Both the position numbers and the translations under genes were made by a program. Of a DNA stretch of 64,000 bases, positions 26,807-34,932 are shown in pieces. Each line of letters starts with the position of its first letter. The stretch's first letter is position 1. The stretch lies in the NCBI GenBank assembly GCA_943371235.1, contig CALRTZ010000001.1:62001-126000 (forward strand), written 5' to 3'. The notes under the pieces are model-generated. The model was not told the DNA's origin and ran no database searches. It saw nothing but the letters and a program-made list of their open reading frames with translations. The stretch comes from CAJBVG01 sp943371235 (lineage in GTDB: Bacteria > Bacteroidota > Bacteroidia > Sphingobacteriales > Sphingobacteriaceae).

Positions 26807-27715
26807 ATGCCGATTAAAATATTAGTTACCGGTAGCAACGGTTTATTAGGTCAAAAACTGAGCGATTTAATTATTTCTAGCCCTTCCTATGAACTAATTG
26901 CAAGTTCTAAAGGGAAAAACAGATATCCTAAAACCGAAGGGTACGTCTATGAAGAATTAGACATCACCGATTATAATGATTTAGAAAGGCTTATACAGAA
27001 ACATCGTCCGGATGCAGTGATACATACAGCTGCCATGACTAATGTTGACCAGTGTGAAAGCGAAATGGAAGCTTGCCGAAAACTGAATGTAGAGGCAGTG
27101 GAACATTTAATTAAACTTGCTGTTAAACATCCTTTTTACCTCGTACACTTATCAACCGATTTTATTTTTGATGGCAGCACTGGGCCATATAAAGAAGATG
27201 ATTTGCCAAATCCATTGAGCTATTACGGGCATTCTAAAAATGATGCAGAAAAATTATTGCTTGCATCCTCTATTCAGTATTCTATTTTAAGAACTATTAT
27301 TGTTTACGGAGTAGCTGCAGAAATGAGTCGCACTAACATTGTGCTTTGGGCAAAAGGTGCTTTAGAAAAAGGCAACCCAATAAAAGTAGTAAACGACCAA
27401 TTCCGCATGCCTACCTTGGCTGAAGATTTGGCTCAAGCTTGTATTTTAGCCGTTGAGAAAAAAGCTCAAGGTATTTATCACATTTCGGGCAAAGATTATA
27501 TGAGTGTGATAGAAATGGTGAAGCGTATTGCAGCATTTTTTAAATTAGATGATTCTATAATTGAAGAAACGGATTCGAGTACCTTAAATCAAGCAGCTAA
27601 ACGTCCGCCGCGCACAGGTTTTGTGCTCGATAAAGCGATAAATGAATTGGGGTATAATCCACATACATTTGAAGAAGGATTAGCCGTTGTAGAAAAACAA
27701 TTAAAGCAGAATTAA
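26807..27715 (+). CDS. SDR family oxidoreductase, dTDP-4-dehydrorhamnose reductase-like
   Basis: 302-residue extended short-chain dehydrogenase. N-terminal Rossmann motif VTGSNGLLGQKLSDLI, the RmlD-like segment HTAAMTNVDQCE, STDFIFDGSTGPYKEDD, and the active site YYGHSKNDAEK (Y-x-x-x-K). These agree with RmlD, which makes dTDP-L-rhamnose, but no other rhamnose pathway gene is adjacent, so the substrate is uncertain. It is divergent from mdh and probably co-transcribed with the peroxiredoxin gene 27 bases downstream. Confidence 0.85.
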   Translation: MPIKILVTGSNGLLGQKLSDLIISSPSYELIASSKGKNRYPKTEGYVYEELDITDYNDLERLIQKHRPDAVIHTAAMTNVDQCESEMEACRKLNVEAVEHLIKLAVKHPFYLVHLSTDFIFDGSTGPYKEDDLPNPLSYYGHSKNDAEKLLLASSIQYSILRTIIVYGVAAEMSRTNIVLWAKGALEKGNPIKVVNDQFRMPTLAEDLAQACILAVEKKAQGIYHISGKDYMSVIEMVKRIAAFFKLDDSIIEETDSSTLNQAAKRPPRTGFVLDKAINELGYNPHTFEEGLAVVEKQLKQN

Positions 27716-27742
27716 GTTATTTAATATTAAACCAAAGAAAAT

Positions 27743-28204
27743 ATGAGCATTAACGTAGGCCAAATGGCACCAGATTTCAGTTTGTACAATACAGACAAAA
27801 AAGAAGTTAAATTATCAGACTTAAGAGGTAAGAAAGTAATTATACATTTCTTCCCGCAAGCATTTACAGGAGTTTGTACTACACAATTATGTACCATGCG
27901 CGATAATATTAACTACTACACGAATTTAAACGCAGTGGTATTAGGTATTTCTGTAGATTCTGTGTTTACATTAGGTAAATTCAAAGAACAAGAAAACTAC
28001 AATTTCGATTTATTATCAGATTTCAACAAAGAAACTTCACGTGCATACGGTTCTATTTACGAAGAATGGATTTTGGGCATGAAAGGTGTTTCTAAAAGAG
28101 CTGCTTTTGTAATCGACGAAAACGGTGTAGTAACTTACGCTGAAGTATTAGAAAGCGCTGGAGATTTGCCAGATTTCAGCAAAATTGAAGCAGCTGTTGC
28201 TTAA
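27743..28204 (+). CDS. Peroxiredoxin (AhpC/TSA family, redoxin)
   Basis: 153-residue thioredoxin-fold peroxidase. VGQMAPDFSLYNTDKKEV leads to the peroxidatic site FTGVCTTQLCTMRD (Cys about 48, with a second Cys at about 53); the usual P-x-x-x-T/S-x-x-C has become Q-A-F-T-G-V-C. The C-terminal region AAFVIDENGVVTYAEVLE is conserved. It reduces peroxides using thiols in the cytoplasm. Subfamily (Bcp, AhpE or other) not fixed. A heptamer repeat and terminator follow. Confidence 0.88.
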   Translation: MSINVGQMAPDFSLYNTDKKEVKLSDLRGKKVIIHFFPQAFTGVCTTQLCTMRDNINYYTNLNAVVLGISVDSVFTLGKFKEQENYNFDLLSDFNKETSRAYGSIYEEWILGMKGVSKRAAFVIDENGVVTYAEVLESAGDLPDFSKIEAAVA

Positions 28205-28206
28205 TA

Positions 28207-28295
28207 AGTCGTTAGTCTCTAGTCATTAGTCGTTAGATATTGGCAAATAGTACTGAATTAATCTAATTACTAAAGACTAGTGACTAAGGACTAAA
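28207..28295. repeat. Paired heptamer repeats after the peroxiredoxin stop
   Basis: GTCGTTA/GTCTCTA/GTCATTA words at 28211-28236 are mirrored by AAAGACT/AGTGACT/AAGGACT words at 28270-28295; 21 of 26 bases pair. The repeat starts 2-6 bases after the stop codon and ends at the terminator hairpin. Confidence 0.8.
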
Positions 28296-28325
28296 AAAAA
28301 GATTTGTTTTGCAAATCTTTTTTTT
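28293..28325 (+). terminator. Intrinsic terminator after the peroxiredoxin gene
   Basis: An A8 run plus GATTTG, a 5-base loop, CAAATC and a T8 run form a symmetric stem of about 14 bp, usable in either direction. The tRNA promoter overlaps it. Confidence 0.75.
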
Positions 28326-28338
28326 ATGGCTATATTTG
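28309..28338 (+). promoter_or_regulatory. Bacteroidota-type promoter of tRNA-Arg (TTG-N19-TATATTTG)
   Basis: TTG at 28309-28311 and TATATTTG at 28331-28338 are 19 bases apart, matching the phylum consensus TTG-N19..21-TAnnTTTG. Initiation would fall near 28345, about 40 bases before the tRNA. The -33 element sits in the loop of the preceding terminator hairpin. Confidence 0.75.
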
Positions 28339-28383
28339 CAGCCCCTAAGCACTAAACCTGTGGAGGGAATTTGAAATATTGTT

Positions 28384-28457
28384 GGACCCGTAGCTCAATT
28401 GGATAGAGCACCTGACTACGGATCAGGAGGTTTGGGGTTCGAATCCCTACGAGTCCA
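28384..28457 (+). tRNA. tRNA-Arg (anticodon ACG)
   Basis: A full cloverleaf can be drawn: D stem GCTC/GAGC, anticodon stem CCTGA/TCAGG with loop CTACGGA (anticodon ACG, 28418-28420), T stem TGGGG/CCCTA with loop TTCGAAT, and acceptor GGACCCG/CGAGTCC with discriminator A. The acceptor contains one C5-A68 mismatch. CCA is not encoded (CAA follows). A34 would be read as inosine after TadA action, decoding CGU/CGC/CGA. Confidence 0.95.
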
Positions 28458-28459
28458 CA

Positions 28460-28487
28460 AAGCCCGAATTAATTCGGGCTTTTTTGT
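28460..28487 (+). terminator. Intrinsic terminator after tRNA-Arg
   Basis: AGCCCGAATT/AATTCGGGCT (28461-28480), a perfect 10-bp palindrome, is followed by T6. It starts 3 bases past the tRNA. Confidence 0.85.
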
Positions 28488-28506
28488 TTAACCCAAATTA
28501 TTGAAT

Positions 28507-29076
28507 ATGTTGAACTTAGTACTTTTCGGTCCTCCAGGAGCAGGCAAAGGAACTCAATCAGAAAAACTGATCAGCAAATATCAGTTAGTACATTTATCAA
28601 CCGGCGATATTCTTAGAAATGAGATTAGCAATGGTACAGCGCTTGGATTAGAAGCTAAAAAGCTAATGGACCAAGGTATTTTAGTGCCAGATGAAGTAGT
28701 GATTGGGATGATTAGCAATAAACTGGATGCAAATAAAGATGCCAATGGATTTATTTTCGATGGTTTTCCAAGAACAGTTGCACAAGCCGAAGCATTAGAT
28801 TCATTATTAGCATCAAAATCATCGTCGATTACCAAAATGGTAGCACTAGAAGTGGAGCATGATGAGTTAAAGAAAAGATTATTGTTAAGAGGGAAAGACT
28901 CTGGACGTCCAGACGATGCTAACCCAGAAATAATTGAAAAAAGAATACAAGAGTATTTGAGTAAAACAGCACCCGTTGCTGAATATTACAAAACACAAAG
29001 CAAATTTGTATCTATAAACGGAATCGGTTCTATCGAGGAAATTTTCGACTCAATTTGCAACACCTTAATTAGCTAA
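28507..29076 (+). CDS. adk: Adenylate kinase
   Basis: Nucleotide homeostasis enzyme (AMP + ATP to 2 ADP). P-loop LFGPPGAGKGTQSEKL (about 6-21), AMP-binding LSTGDILRNEI, DGFPRTVAQAEAL, and LID arginines in RGKDSGRPDDANPE. The LID is the short form without the zinc-binding insertion. The start is ATG at 28507; a TTG two codons upstream is possible. 189 residues. The last codons and the stop (TTAATTAGCTAATT) already belong to the octamer repeat that follows. Confidence 0.95.
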   Translation: MLNLVLFGPPGAGKGTQSEKLISKYQLVHLSTGDILRNEISNGTALGLEAKKLMDQGILVPDEVVIGMISNKLDANKDANGFIFDGFPRTVAQAEALDSLLASKSSSITKMVALEVEHDELKKRLLLRGKDSGRPDDANPEIIEKRIQEYLSKTAPVAEYYKTQSKFVSINGIGSIEEIFDSICNTLIS

Positions 29077-29112
29077 TTAGCACACTAGCAAATTAGCATA
29101 CTAGCACACTAT
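29066..29112. repeat. Octamer repeat at the adk stop
   Basis: Words of period 8 (ATTAGCTA, ATTAGCAC, ACTAGCAA, ATTAGCAT, ACTAGCAC) run from inside the last codons of adk to the obg start codon, filling the gap completely. Confidence 0.85.
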
Positions 29113-29113
29113 C

Positions 29114-30115
29114 ATGGCAGGTTCCAATTTTGTTGATTACGTAAAGATTTGCTGCCGTTCGGGAGCAGGAGGGGCTGGATCGATGCATTTGCATCGCGAC
29201 AAAAAAACAGCGATGGGAGGACCAGATGGTGGTGATGGCGGACGCGGTGGACATATCATTTTACGAGGCAACAAACAATTCTGGACATTACTCCATTTAA
29301 AATACCGCAAGCATGTTATTGCCGAAGCAGGTGTAAATGGACAAGGTGGTTTGCGTTCGGGCAAACAAGGTGAAGATGAAATATTGGAAGTGCCCTTAGG
29401 TACCATTGCTCGTGATGCCGAAACCGGCGAAATTGAATTTGAAATTACGGAAGACGGTCAAGAGCGAATTATTTTACCAGGAGGAAGAGGCGGACAAGGA
29501 AATTGGCATTTTAGAACTTCAACTAACCAAACTCCACGTTATGCACAACCAGGCGAAGAAGGGAAAGAATCTTGGAAAATATTAGAATTAAAAATATTAG
29601 CAGACGTTGGTTTAGTAGGTTTCCCAAATGCTGGTAAATCAACTTTACTATCTGTATTAAGTGCAGCAAAACCAGAAATTGCCGATTATCCTTTTACCAC
29701 TTTAGTGCCGAATTTAGGAATCGTTTCTTACCGCAACAATAAATCGTTTGTAATGGCCGATATCCCAGGTATTATTGAAGGTGCTTCACAAGGCAAGGGC
29801 TTAGGAATTCGTTTCTTACGCCATATTGAGCGAAATGCAGTGCTCCTATTTATGGTTCCTGCAGATAGTAAAGGTATCCACGATGAGTATAAAATTTTAT
29901 TGAAAGAGTTAGAGCTATATAACCCTGAACTACTATACAAACCAAGGATGTTAGCCATTACTAAAACGGATATGCTCGATGAAGAATTGATGAACGAAAT
30001 TAAACTCGATTTACCAAACATACCTTATACATTCATCTCCTCAGTTGCACAAATGGGCTTGTTGAATTTGAAAGACATGCTCTGGAAAGAAATTAATAGC
30101 CAAAACGGAAATTAA
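29114..30115 (+). CDS. obgE: GTPase Obg/CgtA
   Basis: Essential ribosome-assembly and stress GTPase of 333 residues. The glycine-rich Obg fold (about 1-158; GGPDGGDGGRGGHI, LPGGRGGQGN) precedes the G domain with G1 GFPNAGKSTLLS (about 166), G2 PFTTLVPNLG, G3 DIPGIIEGAS, and G4 TKTDMLD. There is no C-terminal OCT domain, as in many Bacteroidota. It follows adk, a common pairing in this phylum. Confidence 0.96.
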   Translation: MAGSNFVDYVKICCRSGAGGAGSMHLHRDKKTAMGGPDGGDGGRGGHIILRGNKQFWTLLHLKYRKHVIAEAGVNGQGGLRSGKQGEDEILEVPLGTIARDAETGEIEFEITEDGQERIILPGGRGGQGNWHFRTSTNQTPRYAQPGEEGKESWKILELKILADVGLVGFPNAGKSTLLSVLSAAKPEIADYPFTTLVPNLGIVSYRNNKSFVMADIPGIIEGASQGKGLGIRFLRHIERNAVLLFMVPADSKGIHDEYKILLKELELYNPELLYKPRMLAITKTDMLDEELMNEIKLDLPNIPYTFISSVAQMGLLNLKDMLWKEINSQNGN

Positions 30116-30165
30116 AAATAATTGTAACCTTTCTTAAGTTCTTTACGTAGTAATAAACTGCATAA

Positions 30166-30561
30166 ATGAGTGAAGAACAATTAACACGTACCAATAGAAT
30201 ACTAATTGTTGAAGACGACGACATCAGTCAGTTTTTAATAAACAAGATGATGACCGACTTAGGTTACCATACCTTTATTGTTTCTAATGGCATTGAAGCC
30301 CTTGAAGTGCTTGAAACAGAAAAATTCGACCTTATTTTAATGGATATTGAAATGCCAATTATCAGCGGATATGAAACTACTCGTCGCATTAGAAATAGTA
30401 ATATTACAGAAATGAGCCAAATTCCCATCATTGGAATATCTGCAAACCCATTAGAAAATGATGCTGAACCTTTCATTGAGAAGGGAATGAATGATTACAT
30501 ATCTAAACCAATCCACGAATTGGAACTAAAACAAAAGCTTGATAAACAACTACTTAAATAG
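30166..30561 (+). CDS. Single-domain response regulator (CheY-like receiver)
   Basis: 131 residues made of one REC domain. The acidic pair is in ILIVEDDDISQ, the phosphoacceptor Asp in LILMDIEMPIISG (about 61), the switch residue in GISANP (about 84), and the conserved Lys in DYISKPIHE (about 116). No output domain or adjacent histidine kinase. Similar single receivers often pair with hybrid kinases. It lies 50 bases after obg and 65 before a sigma-54-type regulator. Confidence 0.9.
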   Translation: MSEEQLTRTNRILIVEDDDISQFLINKMMTDLGYHTFIVSNGIEALEVLETEKFDLILMDIEMPIISGYETTRRIRNSNITEMSQIPIIGISANPLENDAEPFIEKGMNDYISKPIHELELKQKLDKQLLK

Positions 30562-30626
30562 TTTTTTTAATAAAATTTTCTTTTTATTGGAATTTTACTA
30601 CTTTTGGGATATAATCCTACTCTCTC

Positions 30627-31985
30627 ATGAAAAGTTTGTATAAGATATTCGTTGTTGAAGACGATATGTGGTACAGTAAGTACCTAAACCATCAATTATC
30701 TCTTAATCCTGAATACGAAGTAAAAGTATTTAACGATGCTAAAAGTTTTTTAGCAGCCATGCACGAACTCCCTGATATTATAACACTCGATTATAATTTG
30801 CCAGATATGAATGGCTCAGAGATTTTGAAAAAAATAAAATCAATTTCGCCAGATACCAATGTAATTATAATATCTGGGCAAGAGGATATTCAAACTGCCA
30901 TCAATTTATTAAAAGATGGTGCGTATGATTACATCACCAAAGACGATAATACAAAAAATAGAATCTTTAACATCATCAGTCATATACGCGACAATATCGG
31001 CTTACAAAAAGAGCTGAATTTATTGCGTGAAGAAGTTATTGAAAAATATGATTATGAAAAGAGTATTATTGGGAACAGCCCTGCCATCAAACAAATATAC
31101 TCGCTTATAAAGAAAGCTTGTTTAACAAATATAAATGTTTCGATTACTGGTGAAACAGGAACAGGTAAAGAATTAATTGCAAAAACAATCCACTTTCAAT
31201 CTAAAAGAAATAAAATGCCTTTTGTAGCGGTAAACGTTGCAGCCATTCCAAGAGATTTAATAGAGAGTGAATTATTTGGCCATGAGAAAGGTGCATTTAC
31301 TGGAGCTAACGGAAGAAGAATTGGAAAGTTTGAAGAAGCTAATAAAGGAACTTTGTTTTTAGATGAAATAGGAGAATTCGATTTAAATCTGCAATCTAAA
31401 TTATTACGTGTTCTGCAAGAGAGAGAAATTTCTAGAGTAGGTGGAAATGGAATTGTACCTGTTGATGTTCGCATCATAACTGCAACTCATAAAAATTTAG
31501 CTGAAGAAGTAAAGGCCGGAAGGTTTAGAGAAGATTTGTACTATCGTTTAATTGGTATGCCAGTTTTCTTACCTCCATTGCGTGAAAGAGATAATGATGC
31601 ATTACTAATTTCTAAACATTTTATACAAACTTTTTGTAAAGAGAACGGCATCAAACAAAAACTTTTAAGCCCTGAAGCAAAAGAGCGCTTAATCACCTAC
31701 CCCTTCCCCGGAAACATTAGAGAATTAAAGGCAATAATAGATCTTGCCATTGTTATGTCTGAAGGTGATATTATAGAACTCGAAGATCTTACATTTATGC
31801 GTAGTGCGGAGCCAGATGATTTTTTAATGGAAGAATTAACCCTCGACGAATACAATCAGAAAATTATTCAGTTCTTCTTAAATAAATACAACGGGAATGT
31901 TTTAACAGTTGCAAAAAAACTCGACATAGGAAAATCTACAATCTATAGATTTATACAAGAGGGGAAAATAAAACTACCGAAATAA
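30627..31985 (+). CDS. Sigma-54-dependent response regulator (NtrC family)
   Basis: 452 residues. REC domain (about 5-120; VEDDMWYSKYL, phosphoacceptor DYNLPDMNG), then a sigma-54 AAA+ domain with Walker A TGETGTGKELIA (about 175), the sigma-54 contact loop GAFTGA (about 223), Walker B LFLDEIGEF and arginine finger region. A Fis-type helix-turn-helix closes the protein (VAKKLDIGKSTIYRFIQEGK). It would activate sigma-54 promoters upon phosphorylation. No partner kinase is next to it. The repeated receiver-containing neighbour suggests a shared phosphorelay. Confidence 0.93.
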   Translation: MKSLYKIFVVEDDMWYSKYLNHQLSLNPEYEVKVFNDAKSFLAAMHELPDIITLDYNLPDMNGSEILKKIKSISPDTNVIIISGQEDIQTAINLLKDGAYDYITKDDNTKNRIFNIISHIRDNIGLQKELNLLREEVIEKYDYEKSIIGNSPAIKQIYSLIKKACLTNINVSITGETGTGKELIAKTIHFQSKRNKMPFVAVNVAAIPRDLIESELFGHEKGAFTGANGRRIGKFEEANKGTLFLDEIGEFDLNLQSKLLRVLQEREISRVGGNGIVPVDVRIITATHKNLAEEVKAGRFREDLYYRLIGMPVFLPPLRERDNDALLISKHFIQTFCKENGIKQKLLSPEAKERLITYPFPGNIRELKAIIDLAIVMSEGDIIELEDLTFMRSAEPDDFLMEELTLDEYNQKIIQFFLNKYNGNVLTVAKKLDIGKSTIYRFIQEGKIKLPK

Positions 31986-32045
31986 AAAAACCGTGGCCCC
32001 AATCGCAAAGGAGCACACGGAATCGTTTATGGATTTAATTTACAC

Positions 32046-32993
32046 TTAAATCTTATTAATTTTTTTACTCATCACTCCTGTTGCATCTTGAACATTCAAA
32101 ATGTACAATCCAGTTGTGAGAGAAGAGATGTCAATCGATTGGTTTGATTGATAATTAGTAAGTTTTAATTTTAAACTTCCATCAATTGATCGTATTTCTA
32201 CCGTTGCATTTTCTATCGCAGCATTGTTTGCTAATTTAATTTTCAGTTGATCGTGTGAAGGGTTTGGATATACTGATAACTCTTCAGATCTGTTTGTTTG
32301 TAAGCCTGTTGGTGAATAGTTTAACAACAGGTTATCAAACTTAAACCAAGTGCCTAAATCTCCTTCCAAATAACTTGCAAAAACGTAAATAGAATCTGGA
32401 ATATCTGTTTCATTTACATAATCCATACGCGCAACAAAATTTTCAAAGGTGCCATTTGTGTTTTCGTCGGATTTGAAAAATCCAGCACCAACTATTTCCG
32501 ATGAATCTGCAGCGATGTTAAACTTAGTTGCGATTACTTCAAAATAGGCTATACCAGTTGTTGCTCCGTTAAACTGAAACTCCCCTTGTAAACTATAAGG
32601 GCGCATTGTTGTTGGAATAACCGTTACTAGATCTGCACCAAAACCCATATCTGCAATTTCAATTTTTGCTGCTGTATTTGTTCCGTTTAAGGTAGCAGAA
32701 ATAGGAATATCAAGATCTAAAAAGTAAGCGATTAGAAGTCCATTTACGGGTGCCCACATATCTGGTCTCATAAACCTGATGGTTTTACCAGAGAAAGATT
32801 CTATAGAATCTACTAGCCATGTTTCAAAGTTTCCGTTTACTAAGTTGTTGCTCGTCGAATTTGATTTTAAAGCTGCACTAGCTTTTTTCATTTTGGTTGA
32901 TAAACCTACTGAGTTTTTAGGTTGTACTGTTTGTGCAACTAGAGCACTCGACAATAATACAACTGAAGTGAAAAGTAAAATTATTTTTTTCAT
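32046..32993 (-). CDS. Secreted protein with T9SS type A sorting domain
   Basis: 315 residues starting at ATG 32993 (MKKIILLFTSVVLLSSALVAQ, a signal peptide); an earlier in-frame start at 33029 adds only leader residues. The body (about 35-230) begins LVNGNFETWLVDSIESFSG and resembles the Bacteroidota family of beta-sandwich, carbohydrate-binding-like exported proteins; no firm family. The C-terminal 80 residues (ELSVYPNPSHDQLKIKL ... GLYILNVQDATGV) are a T9SS sorting domain. It lies downstream of the FecR operon but is separated by a terminator. Confidence 0.8.
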   Translation of the reverse strand: MKKIILLFTSVVLLSSALVAQTVQPKNSVGLSTKMKKASAALKSNSTSNNLVNGNFETWLVDSIESFSGKTIRFMRPDMWAPVNGLLIAYFLDLDIPISATLNGTNTAAKIEIADMGFGADLVTVIPTTMRPYSLQGEFQFNGATTGIAYFEVIATKFNIAADSSEIVGAGFFKSDENTNGTFENFVARMDYVNETDIPDSIYVFASYLEGDLGTWFKFDNLLLNYSPTGLQTNRSEELSVYPNPSHDQLKIKLANNAAIENATVEIRSIDGSLKLKLTNYQSNQSIDISSLTTGLYILNVQDATGVMSKKINKI

Positions 32994-33060
32994 AGTGTAT
33001 ATTTTTTTGTTTTTATACACTAATGACAAAGTTGAAAATACTTACCCCTATCCTTAAAAT

Positions 33061-33088
33061 AAAAAAAGACTCTTAAGAGTCTTTTTTT
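33061..33088. terminator. Perfect palindromic terminator after fecR-like gene
   Basis: A 28-base perfect palindrome, A7-GACTCTTAAGAGTC-T7, lies 5 bases past the fecR-like stop. Symmetry makes it functional in either direction. Confidence 0.85.
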
Positions 33089-33092
33089 ATTT

Positions 33093-34094
33093 TTAATTCG
33101 TACAAGGATTACCTCGCAGTATAATTTCCTTGTCTTTCATTTCTATTTGTATACCATTACTCAATTCCAATACATTCAATAGTTCTGTTAAACTTGGGTT
33201 GTTAAACTTACCAGTAAAATGGCATTCTAAAATTTCAGTATTTGCATCAACGTTTACATCGTAATATGTTTCCATGAAACTAATTACTTCTGCAATGGTA
33301 ACATCAGAAAATACAATCTCTTTCGTTTTCCAGCTTAAGTAATTCTCAGATGGAGTTACTAATTTCTCCACTTCTTTATTTCCTAAATTTACTTTAGCAG
33401 TATAACCTGGCTCCAATTGTACATTATGTTGCTCATCTAAGCCAACCTCTACTTTACCGGTTTTTACACTGACCACTATTTGATCAGAATTTTTTCTGGC
33501 TAATATATTAAACGAAGTTCCTAATACTTTTGTATATGCATTAGCAGTGTGTATTATAAATGGATGCGATGCATCTTTAGTGATTTCAAAAAAAGCTTCC
33601 CCCTCTAATTTTATTTCGCGAGTGTTTCCTTTAAAATCTTCTGGGTACTCTATGCTTGTATTAGCATTTAAAAATACTTTACTATTATCGGGCAAAATAA
33701 GTTCTTTTTGCTCGTTTGCTAATGTTGCAAATTTCAACATTTCTGGCTCAGAAAACTTACTCGTATATATCCATGTAACACCTAATAAAATAACAATACT
33801 TGCAGCAATTCTGTATAATAATTGGTTCGTACGATTAGGCATTTGAACTACTTTGCCCACACGTTTTGTTTCATTTAAGCCGATGTTCTTACTTACCTTA
33901 TTCCATGCCATTTCTACATTAGGTTCAAAATGTTCGTCCTCTAATCCTGCATCCCACAATTTTTGCATCTCTGCAAAATGGGCTTGGTTTTCTGAAGAAA
34001 CATTTAGCCATTCTTGCAAAACAAGCTCATCAGCTTGGTTAATCTCGCCTACAATTTTTAGGGCAATTAACTCGTCTATATTTTCTGTGCTCAT
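33093..34094 (-). CDS. FecR-family anti-sigma factor
   Basis: 333 residues: a cytoplasmic sigma-binding region (about 1-80, NIDELIALKIVGEINQADE and a W-rich helix), one membrane helix (LLYRIAASIVILLGVTWIY, about 92-110), then the periplasmic FecR domain (LILPDNSKVFLNANTSIEYP, EIKLEGEAFFEI, TSFNILA) and a C-terminal STN-like half (ISFMETYYDVNVDANT, FTGKFNNPSLTELLNVLE). It should relay the signal from the TonB receptor's STN domain to the ECF sigma factor three genes upstream. Its place at the operon end is unusual; sigma and fecR are commonly adjacent. Confidence 0.9.
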   Translation of the reverse strand: MSTENIDELIALKIVGEINQADELVLQEWLNVSSENQAHFAEMQKLWDAGLEDEHFEPNVEMAWNKVSKNIGLNETKRVGKVVQMPNRTNQLLYRIAASIVILLGVTWIYTSKFSEPEMLKFATLANEQKELILPDNSKVFLNANTSIEYPEDFKGNTREIKLEGEAFFEITKDASHPFIIHTANAYTKVLGTSFNILARKNSDQIVVSVKTGKVEVGLDEQHNVQLEPGYTAKVNLGNKEVEKLVTPSENYLSWKTKEIVFSDVTIAEVISFMETYYDVNVDANTEILECHFTGKFNNPSLTELLNVLELSNGIQIEMKDKEIILRGNPCTN

Positions 34095-34095
34095 C

Positions 34096-34932
34096 TTAGT
34101 TTAAGTTTAGGGGTTTTAATACATAGTTATTATAGCTCGCCACAATTCCAAATCCGTTTTTAACATTCGAATATAGCTTTGTGTATTCATAGTTCGGAAA
34201 TCCTGAGTAATTATTTTTTTTAGTTAATTCAAACTGATAATAATCCTCGTCTATCATTAATAAATGCAACTCTAAATATTTCTCCACAAACCTTACTTCC
34301 TTATTGCTTTTATATACCACTTCCATTTGTGTATTCAAGCCTGTACCCTTATTTATTTCTGCAACATTCGGAATTAATTCTGTAGTAATAAATTGAAAAG
34401 TTTGTGTAAGGGTATCAATAATTAAATAATACATTTCTGCATCTGTTCTGTAATAAGTGTTCGGATTAGGTGATAAATCTGTCCAGTTCATTTTTACAGT
34501 ATACTCAATTTTATTACCCTCTACAATAGAATCTATGGCATACGTAAAATCCAATGGTTGCTCATTTGGTGTGGTACAACTCGCTTCGGCCCAACGCCCA
34601 TCAGGCAATTCAGCACGAACAGTATAGTTAGTAGAAGAGCTAACTCGTTTGTTTAATATATATACAGATTCATCTGCAAGGTATAGAAAAGTATCTGTTG
34701 TGATGCCATCACTTAACGTTAATCTTGCATCTCTCACATACACATCTATGCTTTCCCCTACTGTAGGTTGTGTTTGCATAACTTGTATTTTTACAACAGA
34801 ATCTGATGGCGTAATAAATCCATTCAATACTATTTTGGATTCACCTTGTTTAATATCAATATCAGATTCGAGCTCTTCACATGAGCTGAAAAGCACCGAA
34901 CTAAAAATCAATATCCAAACTATATATTTCAT
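34096..34932 (-). CDS. DUF4249 lipoprotein
   Basis: 278 residues with a lipoprotein signal (WILIFSSVLFSSC, lipobox Cys about 18). The mature N-terminus (KIVLNGFITPSDSVVKIQV) and the AELPDGRWAEASC-TPNEQPL pattern are those of the DUF4249 family, outer-membrane-associated partners encoded next to STN-containing TonB receptors in Bacteroidota. The function is unknown; a surface substrate-capture role by analogy to SusD is inference. The start overlaps the TonB-receptor stop by 1 base (TGATG), and fecR begins 1 base after. Confidence 0.85.
   Translation of the reverse strand: MKYIVWILIFSSVLFSSCEELESDIDIKQGESKIVLNGFITPSDSVVKIQVMQTQPTVGESIDVYVRDARLTLSDGITTDTFLYLADESVYILNKRVSSSTNYTVRAELPDGRWAEASCTTPNEQPLDFTYAIDSIVEGNKIEYTVKMNWTDLSPNPNTYYRTDAEMYYLIIDTLTQTFQFITTELIPNVAEINKGTGLNTQMEVVYKSNKEVRFVEKYLELHLLMIDEDYYQFELTKKNNYSGFPNYEYTKLYSNVKNGFGIVASYNNYVLKPLNLN

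Noticed and set aside
31986..32040. CCGTG/CACGG hairpin after the sigma-54 regulator as a terminator
   Set aside because: The stem is only 5 bp with a 20-base loop and no T-run on the plus strand.
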